A stretch of 34,167 nucleotides of DNA from JBBRCE01 sp038205115 (GTDB lineage: Bacteria > Planctomycetota > Planctomycetia > Pirellulales > JBBRCE01): NCBI GenBank assembly GCA_038205115.1, contig JBBRCE010000052.1, forward strand, positions 1 to 34,167, read 5' to 3'. Below, in pieces: positions 14,774-23,552 of this stretch. A model generated the notes under the pieces. It saw only the letters and a program-made list of their open reading frames with translations. It was not told the DNA's origin and made no database searches. Position 1 is the stretch's first letter, and each line of letters begins with the position of its first letter. The translations under genes were made by a program, and so were the position numbers.

Positions 14774-15967
14774 TTAATGGGCAGCAGCTACCGCTTTGCC
14801 CTTGCCGGCGATTTCGGCCAATTCGTTGGCGCGATCGGTGTTTTCCCAGGTGAACTCCGGCTCGCTACGGCCGAAGTGTCCGCCAGCCGCCGTCTTGCGA
14901 TAAATCGGACGACGTAGATCGAGATACTCGATGATGCCGCGCGGTGTGAGCGGGAAGAACTTCTTGACGATGTCCGTAATCTTGGCGTCCGGCAGCGTGC
15001 CGGTGCCTTCGGTATCGACATGCACGCTGACCGGTTCGGAAACGCCAATGGCGTAGGCCAACTGCACTTCGCAACGTTCGGCCAAGCCAGCGGCGACGAT
15101 GTTTTTGGCCACGTGGCGCGCCATGTATGCTGCCGAACGATCGACCTTCGTCGGATCTTTGCCGCTGAACGCGCCGCCACCATGCCGACCCCAGCCACCG
15201 TAGGTATCGACAATGATCTTACGTCCGGTCAGCCCGCAATCGCCTTGCGGGCCGCCAACCACAAAACGGCCGGTTGGGTTGATGTGATAAGTGACCTTGC
15301 CGGTCATCAATTCTTCAGGCAGTTCCGGATTGATGATCTGTTCGATCACGTACTTACGCAGCTTTTCGTTGCTGACACTGGGCGAATGCTGGGTGGAAAC
15401 CACCACGGTATCGATCCGCACCGGGCGATTGCCTTCGAATTCTACGGTGACTTGGCTCTTGCTGTCCGGACGCAGCCAATCGACTTCGCCGGTCAAACGC
15501 GCTTGCGTCAGCCGATTGATGATCCGGTGTGCCAATGCGATGGGCAGCGGCATCATTTCCGGCGTGTCGTTGCAGGCATAACCAAACATCAGGCCTTGAT
15601 CGCCGGCGCCAATCTCTTTGCCCGCCGAGGCGTTGTCGTTGACGCCCACGGCAATGTCGGGGCTTTGCTTGTCGATGGACACCATCACGGCGCAGGTGTT
15701 GTGGCAGATGCCCATCTGATCGTCGGTGTAGCCGACTTCTTCGATCACCTGGCGTGCAATGGCTTGGTAATCGATGACGGCTTTGGTCGTAATTTCGCCG
15801 GCCAGTATGGCAATGCCGGTGGTGACCAGGGTTTCGCAGGCCACGCGGCTCATCGGGTCTTGGGCCAGCAACGCGTCCAGAATGCCGTCGGAAATTTGAT
15901 CGGCCAACTTATCCGGATGGCCCATGCTGACGGATTCGCTTGTAAACAGGTACTTGCCAGATGCCAC
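14774..15967 (-). CDS. metK: S-adenosylmethionine synthetase
   Basis: MetK makes S-adenosylmethionine from methionine and ATP. The 397-residue protein has the usual length and motifs: GHPDK at 16-20 (substrate and Mg contact), GAGDQGLMFGYA at 120-131, and GGAFSGKDPTKVDRSAAY in the C-terminal half, which binds phosphate and K+. The start is the GTG at 15965-15967, preceded by GGAGG eight bases upstream. A clear -10 (TATAAT) lies at 16019-16024 on the reverse strand, so the gene has its own promoter in the 240-base gap after hisG. No SAM-sensing riboswitch fold was recognised in the leader. BioA, encoded upstream in the window, uses SAM as amino donor, but the two genes are not linked. Confidence 0.97.
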   Translation of the reverse strand: MASGKYLFTSESVSMGHPDKLADQISDGILDALLAQDPMSRVACETLVTTGIAILAGEITTKAVIDYQAIARQVIEEVGYTDDQMGICHNTCAVMVSIDKQSPDIAVGVNDNASAGKEIGAGDQGLMFGYACNDTPEMMPLPIALAHRIINRLTQARLTGEVDWLRPDSKSQVTVEFEGNRPVRIDTVVVSTQHSPSVSNEKLRKYVIEQIINPELPEELMTGKVTYHINPTGRFVVGGPQGDCGLTGRKIIVDTYGGWGRHGGGAFSGKDPTKVDRSAAYMARHVAKNIVAAGLAERCEVQLAYAIGVSEPVSVHVDTEGTGTLPDAKITDIVKKFFPLTPRGIIEYLDLRRPIYRKTAAGGHFGRSEPEFTWENTDRANELAEIAGKGKAVAAAH

Positions 15968-16018
15968 GACGACAGCCTCCGGAGGAGAAAAACGGACGGG
16001 AAATTTTGTTAGGACGCC

Positions 16019-16060
16019 ATTATAGGCAGATTTGGCCCAATCGTTGAAGTCCGATTGGCC
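16019..16060 (-). promoter_or_regulatory. metK promoter with an inverted repeat around the -35 region
   Basis: On the reverse strand, TATAAT is at 16024-16019 and TTCAAC at 16048-16043, separated by 18 bases. The -35 is a weak match and the -10 is perfect. The -35 sits between two arms, GGCCAATCG (16060-16052) and CGATTGGGCC (16043-16034), which pair with one extra C. This inverted repeat is well placed to be an operator. Transcription would start around 16012, giving a leader of roughly 45 bases before the GTG, too short for most riboswitches. Confidence 0.5.
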
Positions 16061-16207
16061 GTTTCAGGCGGGATTTTGCTGACATCGCAGAAATCGACGG
16101 CAAACTGTCAGCCCATCACGTTCTACGGCAGTTGACGCCAGCGGGTTCCTTCACACAGCGCTACGCTGCGGGTATTTGTGTTTCGCCCGGTTGCAGGCGG
16201 CGGTGAA

Positions 16208-17083
16208 CTAATCGATGACTTTCGTCAGCGGGTATTCGACAATTCCCCGCGCGCCGGCGGCCTTCAAACGCGGAATGATATGCCGCACGATGGCTTCATC
16301 CAGAATTGTGATTACGTCGCACCATTTGTCGTCGGCCAAGTTCGAAATCGTCGGCTGCAGCAGCGCGGGCAGCAGCGACAGCACAGATTGCAGCCGATCT
16401 CGCGGTACGTTCATCATCAGCCCCACTTTGCCTTCGGCCGCCATGGCGCCGCGCAGCATCAGGGCGATATCGTCGATCTTCTGTCGCTTCCAGGTGTCGA
16501 GATAACTCTGCTTGTTGGCGATCAACCGCGGGGTGCTGGTCAGCACTTCGGCCACAATGCGAAGGTTGTTTGCCCGCAGCGAACTGCCGGTTTCGGTGAC
16601 TTCGACAATGGCATCGGCTAATCGCGGCGGTTTGACCTCGGTGGCACCCCAGCTAAATTCGACCTGTGCGGTGACGCCGTGTTTTTGCAGAAACTGAGTG
16701 GTCAGGCCCACGGCTTCGGTGGCGATGCGTTTGCCCTGCAGGTCGGCCACGTGGCGAATTTCCGAGTTTTCCGGCACGCAGAGCACCCAGCGAACGGGGC
16801 GGCGGCTGACTTTACTGAACACCAGTTCGGTCACTTCATGCACGTCCGCCTGATTTTCGACGATCCAGTCGTGGCCAGTCAGGCCGACATCCAGCGCACC
16901 GGCTTGCACGTAGCGGGCCATCTCCTGCGCGCGAATCAGCATGCACTCGATTTCGTCGTCGTCCACCGTCGGAAAGTAACTGCGCGAGTGAAAAGTGATT
17001 TTGTAACCCGCGCGGCGAAAAAGCTCGCCAGTGGCTTCTTGCAGGCTACCCGCGGGAATTCCCAGCTTCAGAATATTGGTCAT
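16208..17083 (-). CDS. hisG: ATP phosphoribosyltransferase, long form
   Basis: HisG catalyses the first step of histidine synthesis, joining ATP and PRPP, and is inhibited by histidine. At 291 residues this is the long, homohexameric form. It has a catalytic region (about 1-215), including LDVGLTGHDW and the PRPP-binding EVTETGSSLRANNL segment. A C-terminal ACT-like regulatory domain (about 216-291) carries the histidine site. It therefore does not need HisZ. It lies 75 bases downstream of hisI on the same strand, and the two probably share a transcript. The ATG at 17083 gives a normal N-terminus. Confidence 0.96.
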   Translation of the reverse strand: MTNILKLGIPAGSLQEATGELFRRAGYKITFHSRSYFPTVDDDEIECMLIRAQEMARYVQAGALDVGLTGHDWIVENQADVHEVTELVFSKVSRRPVRWVLCVPENSEIRHVADLQGKRIATEAVGLTTQFLQKHGVTAQVEFSWGATEVKPPRLADAIVEVTETGSSLRANNLRIVAEVLTSTPRLIANKQSYLDTWKRQKIDDIALMLRGAMAAEGKVGLMMNVPRDRLQSVLSLLPALLQPTISNLADDKWCDVITILDEAIVRHIIPRLKAAGARGIVEYPLTKVID

Positions 17084-17158
17084 GACTTACGCAAACCGTA
17101 GCGAAAAATGCGGGCAGTAAAGTGGAAAAATTTCGACAGCCGAGGCTGGCTGCGGAGG

Positions 17159-17560
17159 CTATGATTTTTTACCGTAAACTTGCTGGGGATCAAAAACGCG
17201 ATCGCCCACCAACTGCAAGCCGTCGGGCGTGACTTGCCGGAAGAAGCAGCTCTTATAGCCTTCGTGGCAGGCCGCGCCGCCCAACTGTTCAACCTTGAGC
17301 AAAATGGTGTCGGCGTCACAATCGACGAACAGCGATTTCACCAGTTGCACGTTGCCGCTTTCTTCGCCTTTGCGCCAAAGTTTGTTGCGGCTGCGGCTGA
17401 AGTATACGGCTCGGCCGGTCGAAAGCGTTTCGGCGTAACTTTCCGGGCTCATATACGCCATCATCAACACCTCGCCGGTCTGGTGATCTTGAGCAATTGC
17501 CGGCAGCATTCCATCGCATTTGGCGAAGTCCGGTACGGAAGCGGACGCAGTTTGACCCAT
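17159..17560 (-). CDS. hisI: Phosphoribosyl-AMP cyclohydrolase
   Basis: HisI opens the adenine ring of phosphoribosyl-AMP in the third step of histidine synthesis. This 133-residue protein is the single-function form without a fused HisE pyrophosphohydrolase. The Mg-binding DCDAD motif and the zinc ligands in GAACHEGYKSCFF are present, as is the SRSRNKLWRKGEESGN substrate loop. The ATG at 17560 is preceded by GGGA. It pairs with hisG immediately downstream. The rest of the pathway must be elsewhere. Confidence 0.96.
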   Translation of the reverse strand: MGQTASASVPDFAKCDGMLPAIAQDHQTGEVLMMAYMSPESYAETLSTGRAVYFSRSRNKLWRKGEESGNVQLVKSLFVDCDADTILLKVEQLGGAACHEGYKSCFFRQVTPDGLQLVGDRVFDPQQVYGKKS

Positions 17561-18060
17561 GTTTTTATCCCAAATATGACTTTTTGCGACCCGTGTTCAG
17601 CGGGAATCGCCAATATTAATCGCTTGCCGGCGAACTGCTGGCGGAACTTTCGGTCGCCGCCGGCCTTCAATCTTCAGTGGCTCTCGCGCGTTCAACCCGC
17701 CAGTAAAACACGTTCAGCAATTTTTCCCATTCGCTCGGGCGAGCAAAAATTCAATTGCAGCCGGTAATCACGCCAACGCATCTGCTTGCCTGATCGTTAG
17801 CAATAAGCATAACTTCCGGGTTGTCGGAAGCCTAGTCGCCTGCACGTTGCCGGCATTGCCGTCGCGGTTGCGTGCAGACAACTTTCGCTTTAACGCAGCA
17901 ATAATGACGTTCATAGGCAAAATTGACTACTTGATCGCAGTTAACTCCGCGGCCGACCGTGGTCGCCGGGATTCGGTTACCAGACTGAAATACACAATCA
18001 AAAGCTACGACTTCGCTCTGCGCTCGTTTACAATGAGCATTCGGAGGAATGACCTAAGAT
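17561..18060. other. Divergent intergenic region, no gene recognised
   Basis: Five hundred bases separate hisI (reverse) from the FHA-phosphatase gene (forward). Short open frames occur on both strands but none has a ribosome site or protein-like composition. The region must hold both promoters. Near the right end GGAGGA (18043-18048) serves the gene at 18061. No terminator or RNA gene was recognised. Confidence 0.45.
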
Positions 18061-19749
18061 ATGGCTACACTTGAAGTTTGCTCGGGCAACTACGCCGGGC
18101 AAACATTTCCAATCAGTGGCGACATCATCGTGCTCGGACGCGATCCGTTCTGCGATGTCGTCTTGCCCGTGGGCAGCATCTCGCGGGAACATGCCCGCAT
18201 CGAGCTGACCAACGACGGCTACTATTTGGAAGACTTAGCCAGTCTGAACGGCACGTTTTTGAATGGCCAGCGGTTGAGCGGCAGATCGCGACTGTCCGAC
18301 AACGATCGAATTCAGCTTTACGAGATTGTGCTGGCCTGGCACGAAAACGGCGCCGTTGCTCCGCTGCCCGTTAGTGGAGACTGGCAGGCGTCCCGCGTGG
18401 CTGAGGCCGCGCTGGTCCAAGCCGAAGGCGAAACGACCGGCAGCCGCCGAGCGACCATTGTCGATGCCATGAGCACCAGCGATCCGCTGAGCATCGAGTT
18501 CGCGGCGCAAGCCAAACTGAGCGCCATCTTAGAGATCACCCGCAACTTGGGCCGGTCGTTGGCGGTGGATGTGTTTCTGCCAGACATTCTCGACAGTCTG
18601 TTTACCATCTTTCCGCAGGCGGAGCGCGGCTTCGTGCTGATGGCCGATCATCCCGGCAGCATCCTTTCGCCGCGCGCCGTCAAGCATCGTCGTGGCGAAT
18701 CCGGAAACTCGCTGACGCTGGGGCCGATCAGCGGCTCAATCGTCCGTCGCGTGATGGAAGAAGGCGAAGCCATCCTCAGCACCGATACCAGCGACGACGC
18801 GCGCGAAGAGTCCGTGCTCGAACTGCCGACATGTTCGCGAATGACCGTGCCGCTGCTCGGTCCTGGTCAACGGCCGCTAGGCATCATGCACATCGATACC
18901 AACGATCCGCGGCATTGCTTTGTGGCGGAAGACCTGGAAGTGCTGATGAGCGTGGCGGCGATTGCGGCGCAAACCGTCGAACACGCCCACCTGCATCAGC
19001 GGGCGCTGCGACTGGATCAACGCGAACGCGAACTGGCCACGGCCAAAGAAGTGCAATTGCACTTCTTGCCATCGCGTCCACCCGAAGTGCCCGGTTATCA
19101 GTTCTTCGATTATTATCGCGCGGCCGAGGATGTCGGCGGCGACTACTTTGGTTATGTCCCGCTTAGCGAAGGGCGCTGGGCGGTAGCGCTGGGCGACGTC
19201 TCCGGCAAAGGCGTTTCGGCGGCGCTGTTGATGGCCCGACTGTGTTCCGAAGTCCGCTTTTGTCTGGCCACAACGCCGGATCTGACCGAAGCCGTCCACC
19301 GCCTGAATCTGGAACTGGCCGCGCCCAGCATCGAAGATCGATTTGTCACCTTTTTGTTATGCGTGATCGATCCGCACCAGCATACTTTGACCGTGCTCAA
19401 CGCCGGGCACATGCCGCCGCTTTGCCTGCGCGCCGCTTCGGGGCAGATCGAATCGCTGGGCGATGTTGAAGCTGGCCGGCCGCTGGGATTCGACACCACC
19501 GCGCGCTATCAGGCATTTCAAACGCAGTTGGAACCCGGCGATTTGCTGGTTATGTACACCGACGGAATCACCGAAGCCACCAGCGTCGTGGACGACTATT
19601 ACGGCCTCAACCGCTTGCGTGACGCTGTTTCTTCCGCCTCGGCAACCTGCGAAGGCGTCTGCCGCAAAATTCTGTCCGACGTGGATCGTTTTACCATCGG
19701 CTCGACGCAGAGCGATGACATCTGCCTGATTGGCTTCGGCCGAGTGTAA
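18061..19749 (+). CDS. FHA-GAF-SpoIIE-type (PP2C) protein phosphatase
   Basis: This 562-residue soluble signalling protein has three domains. The FHA domain (2-95) keeps GR at 26-27, SREH at 41-44 and LNGT at 62-65, the residues that read phosphothreonine. A GAF-like sensor spans about 155-310, followed by a short helical linker (310-340). A SpoIIE/RsbU-type PP2C phosphatase (about 345-560) has VGGDYF (358-363), GDVSGKG (378-384), YTDGITEA (499-506) and SDDICLI (551-557). These supply the metal-binding Asp residues, so it should be active. Such proteins dephosphorylate anti-sigma antagonists or other Ser/Thr-phosphorylated partners, guided by the FHA. GGAGGA precedes the ATG by 12 bases. It stands alone. 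A link to the kinase at 29484 or the T6SS cluster at 9115 is possible but unproven. Confidence 0.92.
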   Translation: MATLEVCSGNYAGQTFPISGDIIVLGRDPFCDVVLPVGSISREHARIELTNDGYYLEDLASLNGTFLNGQRLSGRSRLSDNDRIQLYEIVLAWHENGAVAPLPVSGDWQASRVAEAALVQAEGETTGSRRATIVDAMSTSDPLSIEFAAQAKLSAILEITRNLGRSLAVDVFLPDILDSLFTIFPQAERGFVLMADHPGSILSPRAVKHRRGESGNSLTLGPISGSIVRRVMEEGEAILSTDTSDDAREESVLELPTCSRMTVPLLGPGQRPLGIMHIDTNDPRHCFVAEDLEVLMSVAAIAAQTVEHAHLHQRALRLDQRERELATAKEVQLHFLPSRPPEVPGYQFFDYYRAAEDVGGDYFGYVPLSEGRWAVALGDVSGKGVSAALLMARLCSEVRFCLATTPDLTEAVHRLNLELAAPSIEDRFVTFLLCVIDPHQHTLTVLNAGHMPPLCLRAASGQIESLGDVEAGRPLGFDTTARYQAFQTQLEPGDLLVMYTDGITEATSVVDDYYGLNRLRDAVSSASATCEGVCRKILSDVDRFTIGSTQSDDICLIGFGRV

Positions 19750-20311
19750 GCGCTGGGTTATACCCTTGGAAGCGCGCATGCCGGCTTGCTAACCGCGGTT
19801 GCGCCAATGCCAGCTATAAGACTGCGTCATTTGCAACGCGGCGCGCATGACGCCGATATGTTCGATCATAGCGATGTGCCACGATTTTGATTGGCGTCAA
19901 AAGCGCCGTGCTGTTTGTCGATGTCGCGCTGGTTCACGAAAAATTTCCGCGCGAGTGATTGGACGCGCTAAAATCTCGACAAGAAAGCGGCAAGAAATAG
20001 CCGCTCGCGGAAAGCCCCAAACGTCTTTGAGTCGGACTTCCGCTGGGCCACTGGCAATGTTTGACGCGTTGCTAGCGGTCAAAACGTCTTGCCGTGGCGG
20101 ACGAATCGCGGTAATTAAGACGACCAATCATCGCCACTTCGCGATTTGCCGAGCTTCGAATGCGTCCAATGCCAGGGCAGACGCGGATTTTCGGGATTTT
20201 CCAACACAGTTCGCTGCTAGCGTGACGATCTGCCAGCAGGCCACGGCTCGACTGCACCGGCGGTGACGACAAAGTTTTACTCGTCTTCGGCTAACCGCCG
20301 AACAACTACGT
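19750..20311. other. Intergenic region, no gene recognised
   Basis: About 560 bases follow the phosphatase gene. A forward frame at 19847-20266 (139 residues) is open but is Arg/Ala/Ser-rich, has no ribosome site and matches nothing I know, so I leave it out. No RNA gene, clear terminator or repeat was recognised. The promoter of the gene at 20312 must be in the right part. Confidence 0.4.
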
Positions 20312-21181
20312 ATGCCAACTTGTCAACCACAATCGAATTTCCCGAGTCAGAGATGCCGCGCGGTCGCGCGTCGCCATCGCTGGTGGGCCGTACTGTTGTG
20401 TTTGACGGTGTGCTGCGGCGGGGGCTGTCGGCTGTTTCATCCCCCGCGAAACGATCGCGATTGGAGCCCTGACGTGGCGGTTCTGCCCAAGGCGGAGCAG
20501 CATGGCGACGTCGTCACCGTGCGGAACATTCGCGATTTCAATTACATGACGGAAAACGATTACGTCGTCAATTATTATGATCGCAGCTACGACATTCGCC
20601 AGTTGAAGACCGTGGATTTCATCATCGTACCGTTCACCGAATGGCGCGGCGCGGCCCACACATTTTTGAGTTTTGGCTTTGAGGGCGACGATTACCTCTC
20701 GGTTTCGGTCGAAATCCGCCGACAAAAGGGTGACGACTTCGACTTCTGGAAGGCGTTGCTCAGCCAGTACGAAATCACCTACGTCGTTGGCGATGAGCGC
20801 GACCTAATCAACCTCCGCGCCAACTATCGCAACACGGACGTGTACGTGTATCGCATCAAAAACACACCGGCGCAAACCCGCGCGCTGTTTCGCGATGTCA
20901 TGGCGCGAGTGAATCAACTCAACGACAAACCGGAACTTTACAATCTGGTGACCAACAACTGCACAACCAATCTGATCCGCCACGTCAACAACGTTTCGCC
21001 CAAGGCCATTCCCTATAATTACCAGGTGCTGTTTACCGGCTATTCGGACGAACTGGCCTATCAACTCAAACTGATCGATACGAGCAAATCGTTCGAGCAG
21101 ACCAAGGAAGACGCGCACATCAATCGGCTGGCGGAAATATACAAAGACGATCCCGAGTTCTCGAAAAAGATCCGGCGCTAA
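20312..21181 (+). CDS. DUF4105 (Lnb N-terminal-type) lipoprotein
   Basis: This is a 289-residue lipoprotein: basic N-terminus, hydrophobic segment at about 25-38 and lipobox GGGC with Cys39. The mature part matches the DUF4105 family. It has AHTFLSFGFEGDDYLSVS around His116 and the NNCTTNLI segment with Cys217, the conserved His and Cys that suggest a cysteine-protease or amidase-like fold. The family's biochemical activity is not settled; one named relative is the N-terminal domain of a lacto-N-biosidase chaperone-like protein. The gene is nearly back to back with the convergent gene ending at 21202. The ATG at 20312 lacks a good ribosome site, but it yields a proper signal peptide. Confidence 0.82.
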   Translation: MPTCQPQSNFPSQRCRAVARRHRWWAVLLCLTVCCGGGCRLFHPPRNDRDWSPDVAVLPKAEQHGDVVTVRNIRDFNYMTENDYVVNYYDRSYDIRQLKTVDFIIVPFTEWRGAAHTFLSFGFEGDDYLSVSVEIRRQKGDDFDFWKALLSQYEITYVVGDERDLINLRANYRNTDVYVYRIKNTPAQTRALFRDVMARVNQLNDKPELYNLVTNNCTTNLIRHVNNVSPKAIPYNYQVLFTGYSDELAYQLKLIDTSKSFEQTKEDAHINRLAEIYKDDPEFSKKIRR

Positions 21182-21201
21182 CCGGGGCGTGGCGACGAAT
21201 G

Positions 21202-22134
21202 TCAGCGCGCGGCCGTGGCGGCGGCCATCGACCACCCGCCGCGATCCGCGAATTGACCGGCAAAAATCTGCGGATGAATGATCTCTGCTAGAATTTCCAG
21301 ACTATCGACCAGGCGCGGGCCGGGGCGATTGAAATACGCGTTTCCATCAACGGCGTAAACCCGGTTCGACCGCACGGCTGGCAAGTTGTACCATCCCGCA
21401 CGTTGCTGCAGAATCGGCAGGTCGGCCAGCGTCCGCTGTACGGAATATCCGCAGCAGGCCAGCACGATGATCTCTGGTTGTGCGGCCAGCACGCTCTCCC
21501 AAGCCACTTGTGTCGAATGGTTTGCCTTCTTACCGAGCGGCTCATGGCCGCCAGCCAGTTCCACCAATTCCGGTCCCCAGTGACCGCTAGAAAACGGCGG
21601 ATCGATCCACTCCAGCAGCAAGCATGTTGGTCGATGCGTGACGTCTGCTAACTGCCCACGCACGGCCGCCACGCGTTGCTCCAGTTTGGCAATGACTTCT
21701 TCGCCGCGGCGCTCGACCGCCAACGCTTGCGCCACGCTGCGCACATTAGAAAACATGTCCGTCAGACACGACGGCTCAAGGTTCACCAGCCGCGGCGGCT
21801 TCGGCAGACTGGCCGCCAAGGCTTGGACCGATCCGAAGCCCACGGCGCAGACGTCGCACAATCGCTGCGTCAAAATGACGTCCGGCGCTAAGTCTCTCAG
21901 TAGCGACTCGTCGATACTGTATAGAGTGCCGCCCGCCGCGAGCGTTTCGCGTACCCAGCGATCGATGTCTTCACTCGATTGGTCGGCGTTGTGAATTGCA
22001 CAGCGTGTCAGGCGCGGTCGGACGGTGGCGGCCGGCGGATAATCGCACTCGTGCGAAATGCCCACGAGTTGATCCAATTGGCCCAACGCCGCTACGATTT
22101 CTGTGGCGGCCGGCAGCAGTGAGACAACGCGCAT
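21202..22134 (-). CDS. Cobalamin-binding-type (BtuF-like) substrate-binding protein without signal peptide
   Basis: This 310-residue protein of the periplasmic binding fold family PF01497 begins directly with MRVVSLLPAATEIVAALG, the first strand and helix of the mature BtuF fold. The IDESLLRDLAPDVILTQ segment and the C-terminal half with VRSNRVYAVDGNAYFNRPG are typical. No signal peptide or lipobox is present and the upstream sequence offers no in-frame extension, so the protein should be cytosolic. Members of this signal-less branch are often annotated as cobalamin-binding protein. No transporter subunits (BtuC, BtuD) are near. It lies 49 bases downstream of the 22183 gene on the same strand and may be co-transcribed. 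Confidence 0.85.
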   Translation of the reverse strand: MRVVSLLPAATEIVAALGQLDQLVGISHECDYPPAATVRPRLTRCAIHNADQSSEDIDRWVRETLAAGGTLYSIDESLLRDLAPDVILTQRLCDVCAVGFGSVQALAASLPKPPRLVNLEPSCLTDMFSNVRSVAQALAVERRGEEVIAKLEQRVAAVRGQLADVTHRPTCLLLEWIDPPFSSGHWGPELVELAGGHEPLGKKANHSTQVAWESVLAAQPEIIVLACCGYSVQRTLADLPILQQRAGWYNLPAVRSNRVYAVDGNAYFNRPGPRLVDSLEILAEIIHPQIFAGQFADRGGWSMAAATAAR

Positions 22135-22182
22135 CGAAAAGCACCCAACGGAATTACACCGGACAGATGGCCGCTTACAAAA

Positions 22183-23241
22183 CTATTGACCGCTGGCGCG
22201 TGCGGCCGCTTGACGCGCGGATTGGATGGCCGGCAGCAGCAGCGCCGACATCACACCCACGGTCGCCACGCTACTGTGCGTGTCCACTTCGATCGAAACC
22301 TGTTCGGCATCGCGTTTCGGATCGAGCTGTTTGAAAATCAGATCGGCCAGGCGTTTGCCATAGCGGATGCCGGCTTGCTCCACGGGATCGATGCTGCCCG
22401 CGTTTTGAGCCATCGACGACAATGCCATCTGTTTGCCAAACGCCAGACCGTCTCGCAAAATCTTCTCGGCGCTTTTTGCGGAAGGTTCGTCGTGCGCTTC
22501 CGATACCAGGCTGACTTTTAGCGACTCTTCGAGATCGAACTCCAACTTGGACCACGCGAGCAGCGAAGGCAGCTTCTTCAATTCTTCCAGCGGACCGGGC
22601 AGCGGCGGCGCCCCTTGCAACAGTTTGGTCAGATCGTCGCGCATGGCATCAAAACCGACGATCAAACCGAGCTGCGTTTCTTCGTCGAACTGCGCGAGCA
22701 GCGCGACGACTTTCTTATCGGCCGTGCGGACAGCCAGCATCTTTTCCAAGAAGCCTGGCATACCGATCACCAGTGTTTTGCTATCGATCACCACGAGGCT
22801 CGGCGCATTTGGCCCTGCCAGTTGAAAGGCCACGTTGCCGTCGTCGCGGGTTGTCTCTTTGGCGTCCTTCAACAATTTGGCTTTGAGCGAGGCCAGCGTT
22901 GGCGGTTCCGAAAAACGCGCCACCGCCCCAAAACTCGGGTCGCCATTTTTGCCGGGCAGCGTGCCAAAGGCGACCAATTCTTCAAGTTGGGTTGGGTCAA
23001 AGCCCAACTCTTTAATGCCTGCGGCCGAAACAACCTCCGACGGCGCCATTTCGGTGGCCGGCAACTCGAAAACCATCTTGGGATGCGCCACGAAAATCCA
23101 ACTGGCCTCGGCCGGAATGAAAGCCGATTTGATCGGCTTGGCCGCCGGCTCCGCCGCAACGCTCATTCCGGCGATCAACATCAGCAAGCCGGCCATGAAT
23201 GCCCGGAGAGTGCCCGGAGGTGCGTTTCCTGATCGTGCCAT
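22183..23241 (-). CDS. Secreted protein with a C-terminal prepilin-like hydrophobic segment
   Basis: This 352-residue protein has a signal peptide (hydrophobic about 13-30, cleavage after VAA). The body (30-320) is a mixed alpha/beta, Lys/Glu-rich domain I do not recognise; related planctomycete proteins are uncharacterised. The extreme C-terminus reads VGVMSALLLPAIQSARQAAA. This closely resembles the N-terminal segment after the prepilin cleavage site in DUF1559 proteins (LLLPAVQAAREAARR), but sits at the wrong end. The ATG at 23241 is preferred to one at 23340 because AGGACA precedes it and it gives a normal signal peptide. It lies directly upstream of the BtuF-like gene. Confidence 0.75.
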   Translation of the reverse strand: MARSGNAPPGTLRAFMAGLLMLIAGMSVAAEPAAKPIKSAFIPAEASWIFVAHPKMVFELPATEMAPSEVVSAAGIKELGFDPTQLEELVAFGTLPGKNGDPSFGAVARFSEPPTLASLKAKLLKDAKETTRDDGNVAFQLAGPNAPSLVVIDSKTLVIGMPGFLEKMLAVRTADKKVVALLAQFDEETQLGLIVGFDAMRDDLTKLLQGAPPLPGPLEELKKLPSLLAWSKLEFDLEESLKVSLVSEAHDEPSAKSAEKILRDGLAFGKQMALSSMAQNAGSIDPVEQAGIRYGKRLADLIFKQLDPKRDAEQVSIEVDTHSSVATVGVMSALLLPAIQSARQAAARASGQ

Positions 23242-23552
23242 TGTCCTGTCCCCTGACGGAAGTTGAATGCGGTCTTGGTGCTCACAGCGTAGCGTTGCTG
23301 CCACGGATTGACAATTCGCCGAAGATTGAAAAAACGCCAAGTTCGCCAGGCATTCTTGAGGCCTGCATGACGCTAGCGGCGATTGACTTTCAGATGAACA
23401 GTCGCGTAAGCCTTGGCCGCACGGCGAATTGCTGGCAGTTGACCTGGGCTTGACGCAAGCGTCGCAGCCACCTATCGTCGCTCGCCGCCGTCAGCGCCGG
23501 CCGTACGGAATTTCGACGCAATTGGATTTACTGCGACCAAAAAGGTGTTTAC
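23242..23552. other. Divergent intergenic region
   Basis: About 310 bases lie between the reverse gene starting at 23241 and the forward gene at 23553. Both promoters must lie here. No open frame with a ribosome site, RNA gene or terminator was recognised. Confidence 0.4.

Noticed and set aside
15020..16012. 330-residue forward open frame opposite metK
   Set aside because: metK on the other strand has all family motifs and this frame has none.
15968..16207. SAM riboswitch before metK
   Set aside because: The promoter -10 lies close to the gene, leaving a leader of about 45 bases, and no SAM-box-like fold was found.
19847..20266. 139-residue forward open frame
   Set aside because: Arg/Ala/Ser-rich shadow-like text, no start signal.
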